This document shows positions 54,618 through 62,356 of a DNA stretch of 64,000 nucleotides, piece after piece. The translations under genes and the position numbers were made by a program. Every line of letters begins with the position of its first letter. Within the stretch, counting starts at the first letter, position 1. The notes below the pieces were generated by a model, which saw nothing but the letters and a program-made list of their open reading frames with translations, was not told where the DNA came from and did not search any database. The DNA comes from Tolypothrix brevis GSE-NOS-MK-07-07A (GTDB taxonomy: Bacteria > Cyanobacteriota > Cyanobacteriia > Cyanobacteriales > Nostocaceae): assembly GCA_019358985.1 (NCBI GenBank), contig JAHHIJ010000005.1, positions 202,152-266,151 of the forward strand, read 5' to 3'.

Positions 54618-54979
54618 CAAAAAATTTACACAATACTGCGATCGCAAATCAGGTAACTCCAAGGACGAGACCTAGATGTAGCGAAACAAATCGAAACATA
54701 TGGCAAACCAAACAGAAACTATTGATTTACAAGTGACTCTTGACGTGTCAATTAATATTTTACATTTCCTTAATAACCGCTTAATACATGTTATTTATGA
54801 TAGTATACTGAGTAGTAGCTTTATGTAATCTTACATTAGCTTTCTTCTTAAAGGATTCTAACTAAGGTTCAGTATTGACAGTTTCCAGTTATTGAGACTG
54901 GTGATGTAGTTTTTGGTTACGCGCAAACTGTATTAGCTGCTAAATCAAAGTCAAACAATCTGATCTTAACGAGTGTACT
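54618..54979. other. Intergenic region upstream of DUF4394 gene
   Basis: About 360 bp, AT-rich, with no gene seen. It likely holds the promoter for the secreted DUF4394 protein. Confidence 0.5.
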
Positions 54980-55891
54980 ATGAAATTTTCAAATGCCTGC
55001 AAATTTCCGATCATAGTTGCTGCATCAACTTTTTTCCTAAGTTTAGGTGCCAACAAAATTTCGGCTAACACTGCCATTCAAACTATTGCTCAGACTCCTG
55101 AATACACTTCAGAAACACAGACTGATAATAGCGATAATAACGAACCTCAGACTGAAAGTCTAAGGAACAATAACAGATTCTCTGCCTTGAAATTTATCGG
55201 CTTAACCGCCAACAATACTTTAGTCACTATAAATCCGCAGAGATTTGATAGAACAGTTAGAGTTAGGGGAATTGACGGCAATTTACAAGCCATTGACTTC
55301 CGTCCAGCAAACGGTCAGCTTTATGGTCTTACAGACACTGACAATTTATACACCATTAACCCACGCAACGGTCAAGCTACGTTTGTCAGCAAACTAAGCA
55401 GCAGCTTCAATGGCGGATTTCAGTCAGGGTTTGACTTCAATCCCGTAGTAGACCGCTTGCGAATAGTAGGTAGCAATGACCAAAATTTTCGTACCAACGT
55501 AGATACAGGTGAAGTTGCTGTCGATGGAGCCTTGGCTTATGTTAGTGGGGATGTCAACGCTGGAATTGACCCCAACATTACCGCTTCAGCATACGAAAAT
55601 TCCGTTGCTGGAGCTACAGCTACTCGACTTTTTGGTATTGACTACGACCTTGACGTATTAGTACTACAAAATCCACCCAATGCTGGTGGACTCCAAACAG
55701 TAGGCAAGCTGGGTGTCAACTTTGCACCCATAGGTGGGTTCGACATCTTCACAGACGCACAAGGTAACAATATGGCTTTTGCACTGTCAGGTTCAGCCCT
55801 TTATTCCATCGACCTGTCCACAGGTGCTGCAACAAGAATCGCTAGAGTATCCACAGGTTTCATCGGTTTAGTCGTAACTGACCGTGATTAA
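54980..55891 (+). CDS. Secreted DUF4394 domain protein
   Basis: The 303-residue protein has a signal peptide (about 1-32) and an Asp/Asn/Glu-rich linker, then a DUF4394 domain (about 68-300). Typical pieces are 'FIGLTANNTLVTINPQ', 'IDFRPANGQLYGLTD', 'SGFDFNPVVDRLRIVGSNDQNFR' and 'GIDYDLDVLVLQNPP'. The repeated blade-like pattern suggests a beta-propeller. Function of the family is unknown. It is exported and possibly cell-surface. The gene is single, followed by a terminator at 56060. Confidence 0.9.
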   Translation: MKFSNACKFPIIVAASTFFLSLGANKISANTAIQTIAQTPEYTSETQTDNSDNNEPQTESLRNNNRFSALKFIGLTANNTLVTINPQRFDRTVRVRGIDGNLQAIDFRPANGQLYGLTDTDNLYTINPRNGQATFVSKLSSSFNGGFQSGFDFNPVVDRLRIVGSNDQNFRTNVDTGEVAVDGALAYVSGDVNAGIDPNITASAYENSVAGATATRLFGIDYDLDVLVLQNPPNAGGLQTVGKLGVNFAPIGGFDIFTDAQGNNMAFALSGSALYSIDLSTGAATRIARVSTGFIGLVVTDRD

Positions 55892-56059
55892 CCCAGGACT
55901 TACGCGAATGAGGTTGCCCTGTTTAGCGAACCCCTGATCAACAACTTGTAACGCCCGTATCTACTGGGAGCCTTGCTCACAATTAAAGATGGCACAAATA
56001 TCGATGTTGAATCAGGCGACAGCACAACTACAAGAATTTATTTCCGATGATCAAGAAAA

Positions 56060-56087
56060 CCCCGCTATACATAGTATAGCGGGGTTT
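56060..56087. terminator. Hairpin terminator between convergent genes
   Basis: The perfect stem CCCCGCTATA / TATAGCGGGG with loop CATAG has AAAA before and TTT after it, so it could act in both directions for the DUF4394 gene and the small gene at 56122. Confidence 0.75.
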
Positions 56088-56121
56088 GCGTCTCAAACGT
56101 CACCTACCCAGACCTATTTAG

Positions 56122-56337
56122 TTACCCTCTTAGGAACGCTTCGGGGCATTTCTTAACACACTTCTTTTTACCATTGACAATTTCACACACTAAAACTGGA
56201 TATCCACCTCCATTACACTGTGCAATCAACTGTTCTGATTTTGACTGTGACAATGATTTGGCTTGGGCTGAAATTCCACCTAAAAGTACGGCAGTTGCCG
56301 ATGCAACGAGTACAGCTATCTTGTACTTTCCTTTCAT
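56122..56337 (-). CDS. Small secreted four-cysteine protein
   Basis: The 71-residue protein has a clear signal peptide (MKGKYKIAVLVASATAVLLGGISAQA). The mature part is about 45 residues with four Cys ('IAQCNGGG', 'LVCEIVNGKKKCVKKCPE'), enough for two disulfides. GGAGG lies 8 bp before the ATG, which supports translation. I recognise no family. Possible roles include a periplasmic or extracellular peptide, but none can be shown. Confidence 0.65.
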   Translation of the reverse strand: MKGKYKIAVLVASATAVLLGGISAQAKSLSQSKSEQLIAQCNGGGYPVLVCEIVNGKKKCVKKCPEAFLRG

Positions 56338-56519
56338 GAAAATATCCTCCGTTTTTCTCTACATTTAGTTTTGTCCGGACAAATAAATATAAATGAAAGG
56401 AAAAGCAACTTATGCAGTTTCTTCCCCCATATCTGAAGTTCAGCAGCATGAATTAGCTCAATCGCGCTGTTGTGCAAAGGCTGAAGGTCTTTTATTTCAA
56501 AAATTGACCGAAATTAATG

Positions 56520-56695
56520 GGATACAAGCCCCGTCCTTCGTTTGACGGCTTTATGGTAAAATAGATATAGTCGCCATAGGGCATTAGGAGACTATAAACG
56601 AACGTCGAGGGATGATAAGACTATTTCCATAGCACAACCCAATGAAGCGTTAAGGAATCCTCGTCCTAAAGTCCGAGGAGCTAGATTAAATCGTC
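56520..56695. mobile_element. Short IS200/IS605-end element (PATE-like) upstream of psaE
   Basis: The left hairpin CCGTC(56531-56535)/GACGG(56544-56548) follows GATACAAGCCC. The right hairpin CCTCG(56659-56663)/CGAGG(56674-56678) follows GAAGCGTTAAGGAAT. These resemble the left and right ends of IS200/IS605 elements, with only about 110 bp between and no transposase. Its end is about 100 bp before the psaE start. Confidence 0.55.
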
Positions 56696-56794
56696 AAATA
56701 ACTTAACAATAGATAATCGTGTAACGGCACGTCTTATAGTGAAATCAATTAGCCGTATAAAGCACGGTGATTGACTACTAAGAGGGAAAAACTC

Positions 56795-57007
56795 ATGGTT
56801 CAACGTGGTTCTAAAGTACGTGTCCTCCGTAAAGAATCTTACTGGTTTCAAGATGAAGGAACCGTAGCATCTATTGACCCAAGCGGCATCAAATACTCAG
56901 TAATTGTCCGCTTTAGCAAAGTAAATTACTCAGGCATCAACACCAATAACTTTGCTGTGGATGAATTACTAGAAACTGAAGCACCCAAGGCAAAGGCGAA
57001 AAAGTAA
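56795..57007 (+). CDS. psaE: Photosystem I reaction centre subunit IV
   Basis: The 70-residue protein is PsaE, a small SH3-like subunit on the stromal/cytoplasmic face of photosystem I that helps dock ferredoxin and supports cyclic flow. The sequence '[21 protein letters not shown]' followed by '[21 protein letters not shown]' is characteristic, as is the Lys-rich C-terminus. I use the ATG at 56795, preceded by AAGAGGG, rather than the in-frame start 24 bases upstream, because PsaE begins with (M)VQRG. A short IS-end element lies upstream and may affect its promoter region. Confidence 0.97.
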   Translation: MVQRGSKVRVLRKESYWFQDEGTVASIDPSGIKYSVIVRFSKVNYSGINTNNFAVDELLETEAPKAKAKK

Positions 57008-57126
57008 ATAGGGTATAGGGACAATGAGGTAATATTTATTACTTCATTGTTTACTCACCTTCCCATCTCGCCATAAACGATCTTCGTGCTTTAATTAATG
57101 CGTAGTTTGCTGAAGTTAGCTCACTA

Positions 57127-58155
57127 ATGCCTGAATTACCTGAAGTAGAAACAGTTCTTAGGGGTCTAAATCAATTGACCCGAAATCAAAAAATTACGGG
57201 TGGAGATGTATTGCTTGAACGAGCGATCGCTTACCCGTTTTCTTCTTTTGAGTTTATTTCTGGAATTAAAGGAAATGCGATCGCTACTTGGCATCGTCGA
57301 GGCAAATATCTCCTAGCTGAACTTAGCTCCGAAAGGGATGGGGGGACAGGGGGACAAGGGGACTTCTTGGAGAATAATTCTTCTTTCTCCCCCTTCGGGT
57401 TCGCCAGTCGCACGCCAGGTGCTACAACGGAGGGAACCTCCGCAACGCACTGGCTCCTCAACGCTCTTAACCCGCGCACGGCGCTGGACTCACCATCCCC
57501 CCCTCTCCCCCTCTCCCCCTCTCCCATTTCCTTCCTTGGGGTTCATCTGCGAATGACCGGTCAACTGCTGTGGGTGCATCGAGATGAACCCTTGCACAAG
57601 CATACACGGGTAAGGTTATTCTTTGGTTCGGAGCAAGAATTACGCTTTGTTGACCAGCGCACTTTTGGTAAAATGTGGTGGGTTCCTCCAGGAGTTGCGG
57701 TTGAAAGTATCATTACTGGTTTACAAAAGCTGGCGATAGAGCCATTTTCACTGGAATTTACTGTAGAGTATTTGATAAGTAAGTTGCAAAATCGCCGTCG
57801 TCCGATCAAGACTGCGCTATTAGATCAATCAGTCGTGGCTGGGTTAGGCAACATTTATGCTGATGAAGCTTTGTTTTTGAGTGGAATCCGACCAGAAACA
57901 CTGTGTATAGATTTGAAAACAGAGCAAATTGAACGTTTGCGATCGCATATTATTCAAGTGTTAGAAACCAGCATTGCCGCTGGTGGCACGACTTTTAGTA
58001 ATTTTCTCAATATAAAAGGTGTCAACGGTAACTATGGCGGTGTCGCTTGGGTTTACAACCGCGCCGGAGAACCTTGTAGAATATGTGGTACAGCAATTGA
58101 GCGTATTAGATTAGGTGGGCGTTCTAGTCACTTCTGTATACAGTGTCAACGTTAG
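57127..58155 (+). CDS. mutM: Formamidopyrimidine-DNA glycosylase with repeat-derived insertion
   Basis: The 342-residue protein excises oxidised purines and nicks abasic DNA. Catalytic Pro2/Glu3 ('MPELPEVETV'), Lys60 in 'WHRRGKYL', the H2TH segment 'QSVVAGLGNIYADEAL' and the C-terminal zinc finger 'CRICGTAIERIRLGG...CIQCQR' are all present. Residues about 69-134 are an insertion absent from the usual cyanobacterial enzyme of about 275-285 residues. The inserted DNA (57331-57528) is G- then C-rich repeat sequence. It falls between Lys60 and the conserved 'FLGVHLRMTGQL' strand. The reading frame is kept, so the enzyme may still work. Confidence 0.95.
   Translation: MPELPEVETVLRGLNQLTRNQKITGGDVLLERAIAYPFSSFEFISGIKGNAIATWHRRGKYLLAELSSERDGGTGGQGDFLENNSSFSPFGFASRTPGATTEGTSATHWLLNALNPRTALDSPSPPLPLSPSPISFLGVHLRMTGQLLWVHRDEPLHKHTRVRLFFGSEQELRFVDQRTFGKMWWVPPGVAVESIITGLQKLAIEPFSLEFTVEYLISKLQNRRRPIKTALLDQSVVAGLGNIYADEALFLSGIRPETLCIDLKTEQIERLRSHIIQVLETSIAAGGTTFSNFLNIKGVNGNYGGVAWVYNRAGEPCRICGTAIERIRLGGRSSHFCIQCQR
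57331..57528. repeat. Repeat-derived insertion within mutM
   Basis: It runs from GGGGGGACAGGGGGACAAG-type sequence through CCCTTCGGGTTCGCCA (also at 4087) and hairpin segment GGAGGGAACCTCC to CCCCCTCTCC tandem units. The whole is a multiple of three, about 198 bp. Confidence 0.8.
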
Positions 58156-58163
58156 GTGTTGCC

Positions 58164-58793
58164 ATGCCAAATCCCGATCCGAAAGTTCCCCATCCAATGG
58201 AAGGATTCCCCCAGGTTTGTTTCATCAAAAATGTTGTCTCAAACCCCAATATCATCATCGGGGATTTTACTTATTATGATGACCTGGAAGACTCAGAAAA
58301 TTTTGAGCGGAATGTGCTTTACCATTATCCGTTTATCGGCGACAAACTGATTATCGGCAAATTTTGCGCCATCGCTACAGGTGTAAAATTCATTATGAAT
58401 GGCGCAAACCATAAAATGTCTGGGTTTTCTACCTATCCATTTGAAATTTTTGGTCATGGTTGGGAACGCGTAATGCCGCAAGACGAATTACCTTTCAAAG
58501 GTAATACCGTGATCGGTAACGACGTCTGGATTGGATACGAAGCGGTGATAATGCCGGGAGTAAAAATCGGCGATGGTGCCATCGTTGCGGCAAAATCTGT
58601 AGTAGTGAAAGATGTTCCACCTTACACAGTTGTCGGAGGGAATCCAACTACTCAGCTACGACAGCGGTTTTCAGATGAAACCATTGATGCTTTGTTAGAA
58701 ATTGCTTGGTGGAATTGGAATATTGAAAAAATTACGAGAAACTTAGAAAAAATTGTCGGTGCAGATATTGAAGCGTTAAAAATGTGTGTTTGA
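58164..58793 (+). CDS. Vat/CatB-type hexapeptide xenobiotic acetyltransferase
   Basis: This left-handed beta-helix acyltransferase of about 209 residues resembles the streptogramin A (Vat) and CatB chloramphenicol acetyltransferases: 'HPMEGFPQVCFIKN', 'IGDFTYYDDLEDSENFERNVLYHYPF' (segments), 'IGKFCAIATGVKFIMNGANH' with catalytic His, and 'IGNDVWIGYEAVIMPGVKIGDGAIVAAKSVV' (in part). I use the ATG at 58164; a GTG at 58143 overlaps the mutM stop. The natural substrate in a cyanobacterium is unknown, and an antibiotic target cannot be inferred. Likely co-transcribed with mutM. Confidence 0.9.
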   Translation: MPNPDPKVPHPMEGFPQVCFIKNVVSNPNIIIGDFTYYDDLEDSENFERNVLYHYPFIGDKLIIGKFCAIATGVKFIMNGANHKMSGFSTYPFEIFGHGWERVMPQDELPFKGNTVIGNDVWIGYEAVIMPGVKIGDGAIVAAKSVVVKDVPPYTVVGGNPTTQLRQRFSDETIDALLEIAWWNWNIEKITRNLEKIVGADIEALKMCV

Positions 58794-58814
58794 CTTTTTT
58801 GATCGTTATCCAAA

Positions 58815-58904
58815 AGATATCTCCAGAAACTAATTATGCGTTGCCTGAAACCCTTGATTAGACGTAGCAGTGCTACGTCTCTACCTATGACTCTGGAGAT
58901 GTCT
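58815..58904. repeat. Composite element with AGATATCTCCAGA / TCTGGAGATGTCT ends
   Basis: The 90-bp unit has longer terminal inverted repeats than the others. It contains 'CTAATTATGCGTTGCC' and the palindrome at 58858-58884 (core TAGCAGTGCTA). It begins 22 bp after the acetyltransferase stop. Confidence 0.82.
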
Positions 58905-59066
58905 AAAGATTATGGAGATACGAACCCCATTCTTGCAGCGTCACCGATAAGAGCTTTTTATCAGTCGTGATTAGTTGAAAATTAAGGCATCTTTGCGCTT
59001 TTACGTCTTGGCGAGAGATAAAATTCAATCAGGAATCCACAAATATACACCAAGAGGGGAAAGTAA

Positions 59067-59282
59067 ATGCCGATTAAAAGAGGAGATACGGTTCGCGTTG
59101 TCCGCGAAAAGCTAGAAAATAGTTTAGAAGCACAAGCTAGTGATACACGCTTTCCTAGTTATTTGTTTGAAACTAAAGGCGAAATTGTAGATATCAAAGG
59201 TGATTACGCGCAGATTAAGTTCGGGAAAGTGCCGACACCAAATATGTGGTTACGGTTGGATCAACTTGAAGAATTTAAATAA
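59067..59282 (+). CDS. ndhO: NAD(P)H-quinone oxidoreductase subunit O
   Basis: The 71-residue soluble protein matches NdhO: '[20 protein letters not shown]', '[30 protein letters not shown]' (in part) and '[15 protein letters not shown]'. NdhO is an oxygenic-photosynthesis-specific subunit of NDH-1 on the cytoplasmic arm, which mediates cyclic electron flow and CO2 uptake. AAGAGGGGA lies upstream of the ATG. The gene is monocistronic, followed by two strong palindromes. Confidence 0.94.
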   Translation: MPIKRGDTVRVVREKLENSLEAQASDTRFPSYLFETKGEIVDIKGDYAQIKFGKVPTPNMWLRLDQLEEFK

Positions 59283-59373
59283 AGAATTCAAGAGGCTAAC
59301 GCAAGAAATATTAGCGACGGCTGGTGACTTTTTGCAACAATAAAAAACAGTAGCATTAATTGCTACTGCCCGA

Positions 59374-59409
59374 TTTGAAAAATGCGATCGCGCGATCGCA
59401 TTTTTCAAA
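59374..59409. terminator. Perfect 36-bp palindrome centred on two overlapping HIP1 sites
   Basis: TTTGAAAAATGCGATCGC and its exact complement meet head to head. It lies 92 bp after the ndhO stop, with T-rich sequence on the right, so it may serve as terminator. A small hairpin (AGTAGCAttAATTGCTACT) lies at 59350-59368. Confidence 0.65.
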
Positions 59410-59524
59410 ATTTTATTAGCGATGATAATTTCATCCTGCTTTTGAGAGAACTTGTGTTCATCCCAAAGAGATACAAAGTTGGTTTAGTAACAAATATTTT
59501 CGTATATAGCAGTCCTGAAAGACA

Positions 59525-59557
59525 ATATCCCCGACTTCTTTAAGAAGTCGGGGATAT
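59525..59557. repeat. 33-bp palindrome (CCCCGACTTCTT arm)
   Basis: ATATCCCCGACTTCTT is mirrored around a central T. It is a form of a dispersed cyanobacterial hairpin and could act as a terminator upstream of the defence-like operon. Confidence 0.7.
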
Positions 59558-59683
59558 GAAACTGGATATTTTTGTAAATTAAAACTTGAGATTTTTCAGT
59601 ATTTTTCCAAAAATTAAAATGTTTTAGCGAAAATTATACTGGTAAAGCTTATTATTTATACAGTGTCACAAAAATTACAAAAT

Positions 59684-60316
59684 ATGACAAATCAAGCTGC
59701 AACTCGCCTACTGCTTGCGTTATGGGAATTGGGAGGAGCAAAGCAGGAAGTGAATAAAGGTAAACTTCACGATCGCATCAAATCTAAAGACAAGAAAATA
59801 GCAGATTTTAAAGAGATTTTTGATGAATTGAAACAAAAAGGAGCGATCGTTATCTCCAAAAAAGGCTACACTCTCGCGTCTCCTCAAGGTTTAGCGGTGC
59901 TGAGTGAAGGTTTGAAAAGTGGTGATTTTAAATTTGAAGGCACTATTGTCGGAACTTGGGCAGCAAATGCGTTGATAAAGTGGATTGGTGAAATGGATGG
60001 TGCAGATGTACCAGTTAATGGGGTAAAGACTGAAATTAAATCTTACGACGAGTTTGAGAAAGTCACATTGGAAGTATACGACAAGCTGAATCGGGACTAT
60101 AACCTGAATGATTTGGTGCCGATATATCGAATTAGGAGAGAAATAGGCGATCGCACAAGTCGCGAAAATTTCAGTGATTGGCTGTTGGAAATGCAAGCTA
60201 ACGATATTTTTCAGCTAATGGCGGGAGAAATGCCAGACATCACTCCTGATAAACGTGATGACTCAATCACCATCCCCGGTGGTGGATTGCGCTACTACGC
60301 CAAGCACTTAAGTTAA
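59684..60316 (+). CDS. Small winged-helix-like protein, first gene of ATPase/nuclease operon
   Basis: This soluble protein of about 210 residues has a helical N-terminal region ('AATRLLLALWELGGAKQEV'; 'KEIFDELKQKGAIVISKKGYTL') with the look of a winged-helix fold, then a charged middle and a C-terminal 'DWLLEMQANDIFQLMAGEM' segment. I use the ATG at 59684; a GTG at 59663 is possible. It lies 49 bp before the AAA ATPase gene and is probably co-transcribed with the nuclease. The role in the operon is inferred as DNA-binding or regulatory. No named family recognised. Confidence 0.75.
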   Translation: MTNQAATRLLLALWELGGAKQEVNKGKLHDRIKSKDKKIADFKEIFDELKQKGAIVISKKGYTLASPQGLAVLSEGLKSGDFKFEGTIVGTWAANALIKWIGEMDGADVPVNGVKTEIKSYDEFEKVTLEVYDKLNRDYNLNDLVPIYRIRREIGDRTSRENFSDWLLEMQANDIFQLMAGEMPDITPDKRDDSITIPGGGLRYYAKHLS

Positions 60317-60365
60317 TCGTATTGCCCAAAATTCAGTTTTAGTTTGTTACCTCACACCAATCGCT

Positions 60366-62354
60366 ATGGAAAATCCTTCTGTTTCACCGATAGAAGACAT
60401 CAACGCCGCCATCCAAAGTCACAATCCATTTAGCAACGCTGGGATTGTCAAAGAACAAGATATATGGGGGAAGGGATTCCCCGATGTGCCTACTTTAAAT
60501 GCTCACGCTTCTGATACTGTTTTTCAGGCAATTGAACTGGTGCGTACTAGTCAATCTAGTCAGGACAAAGTTACTTCAATTGCCATAACTGCTCAATACG
60601 GAGTAGGTAAAACTCATCTCCTTAGCCGTATTCGCCATCGGCTGGAACGCGAAGGCGGCGCTTTATTCGTCTATGCAGGTGTCAATAATTATACAGATTT
60701 AAACCTGGTTAAATACCAATTTCAGCAAACTTTGGCAGATAGTCTGAGCAAAACAGGTAGTCAAGGAGTTATGCAGTGGCAAGAAGTAGCAGCTGCGATC
60801 GCAAACGAAGGCTTCAAAGCGATTAATGCCAATGCTCCAAACCTTTCTCCTCAGGATCTGGTTGATCGATTTGACAAAGTATCTGCTACTTGGTCAGCTA
60901 AAAACAAAAGTTTGATGAATACGCTCACCAAGCAAGTTCTCAAAACAAAATCAAATGTAGATCCCTATATTTTACGGGCTATTTTGTGGACGCTTTCAGA
61001 AACTCAAGCATCTTTTGCAAGAGAATGGTTATCTGGTCATGAGTTAGCAAACTCTAATGCTGATACTTTAGGATTACCCAATCCTAGCAAAACTAGTCAA
61101 GACAGAGAAGCTGAAGCACTAAAAAATATTCAGCAAATATTAAATTTAGTGAGTTACTACAACCCTGTTGTTATTTGTTTTGACGAAATTGATGTTAAAA
61201 ACAACTCTACTGATGATGGGTTGCCAACAGAATTTGTAATTGCTAACTTGGTTAAAATTCTGCACGATACTCTCGAAAACTCTGAACTCGGTCGAGGTGT
61301 TGTTATTCTCACAGTAATGATGCCTGATACCTGGGCAGACAAGGTAAATATAATACCAGGTGGAACACCAGATAGAATTTCAAAATATACGCAACGCAAA
61401 CCAATAGATTTAAAGCCTCTTACTGGTGATTCTATGGTTGAACTAGTCAACGTGTGGCTGAAAGAATTTTATGAGGCAAGGAATTTAACTCCTCCTAATA
61501 CTCTTTATCCATTTGAAGAAAGTGAACTGATAAAATATGGTAAAAACAAACTAACTGTTAGAGAAGCTTTGCAATGGTGTGCAGAAAACTTTAAACTTGA
61601 TACAGAGGAATTACCAAAGGAGCCATTTGAGCGATTTGAACTGGCTTTAAAAAGGGAGAGTGAAGTAAACCTTGGTGATTATTTAGAAGAAACGCATAAT
61701 TCTTTAATTGTCGAGGCTTTGCGTTTTGGCTTTGAGACATTAAAAGGTCAGACATTAGAAGGTGAGACGGAAACAGGTGAGACTTTAAACGAAGTAAAAG
61801 TTGAAGATGTTATTGAAGTTGAGCCAAGATCAAAGAATCAGGGTTGGATAAACTTTAAGATTATCGGTAAAGATAAAAACAAAGCTTTCAAAATAGGCGT
61901 TACTGTACTCCAATATTCTAACGGACGTGTAGTAGGTGCAGGAATGTGGCGTTTAATTGACTACGAAACATTCGATATAACGCGGGGTTGCTTAGTTCGC
62001 TCTAAAGAAAAAACAATTCGCAAGAATTGGGAGTCATACGGTCATCTCAATAAACTTGTGCAAGATTTGGGTGGAGAATGGGTGTATTTGAAAGCAGAAG
62101 AAATTCAACCTCTCATTCACCTTTATTCGGTTTATCAGAAGCGCGAACTTTATAAGCTAGATGAAGTGCAAGTATTAGAGTTTTCAAAACCAATAACTGC
62201 CGAAAATCCTTTGTTGCGAGAAATATTGAGCGATCCTTCGGGTGAAATTGATGAGGAAACTATTGAAGGAGATGAACTATTAAACGACTTTCTTAACCCA
62301 CCCAATATTGAAGATACAGATGACGCGGATGATTTGGGTGAGTTGTTTAATTAA
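60366..62354 (+). CDS. AAA/P-loop ATPase, second gene of defence-like operon
   Basis: The 662-residue protein has a Walker A motif at residues 76-83 (AQYGVGKT) and a Walker B near 265-275 ('PVVICFDEID'). The N-terminal 75 residues and a long C-terminal part (about 430-660, very acidic end 'EDTDDADDLGELFN') flank the ATPase core. The form of the P-loop region ('AITAQYGVGKTHLL') and its size recall large defence ATPases of the BREX BrxC/PglY kind, but I cannot place it in a named family. It is followed after 2 bp by the nuclease gene. Confidence 0.85.
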   Translation: MENPSVSPIEDINAAIQSHNPFSNAGIVKEQDIWGKGFPDVPTLNAHASDTVFQAIELVRTSQSSQDKVTSIAITAQYGVGKTHLLSRIRHRLEREGGALFVYAGVNNYTDLNLVKYQFQQTLADSLSKTGSQGVMQWQEVAAAIANEGFKAINANAPNLSPQDLVDRFDKVSATWSAKNKSLMNTLTKQVLKTKSNVDPYILRAILWTLSETQASFAREWLSGHELANSNADTLGLPNPSKTSQDREAEALKNIQQILNLVSYYNPVVICFDEIDVKNNSTDDGLPTEFVIANLVKILHDTLENSELGRGVVILTVMMPDTWADKVNIIPGGTPDRISKYTQRKPIDLKPLTGDSMVELVNVWLKEFYEARNLTPPNTLYPFEESELIKYGKNKLTVREALQWCAENFKLDTEELPKEPFERFELALKRESEVNLGDYLEETHNSLIVEALRFGFETLKGQTLEGETETGETLNEVKVEDVIEVEPRSKNQGWINFKIIGKDKNKAFKIGVTVLQYSNGRVVGAGMWRLIDYETFDITRGCLVRSKEKTIRKNWESYGHLNKLVQDLGGEWVYLKAEEIQPLIHLYSVYQKRELYKLDEVQVLEFSKPITAENPLLREILSDPSGEIDEETIEGDELLNDFLNPPNIEDTDDADDLGELFN

Positions 62355-62356
62355 CC

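Noticed and set aside
55989..56155. 55-codon plus-strand ORF after the DUF4394 gene
   Set aside because: It runs through the terminator hairpin and overlaps the 3' end of the better-supported small Cys protein on the other strand.
57231..57527. 98-codon minus-strand ORF within mutM
   Set aside because: It is generated by the repeat insertion and overlaps the essential part of mutM, with no independent support.
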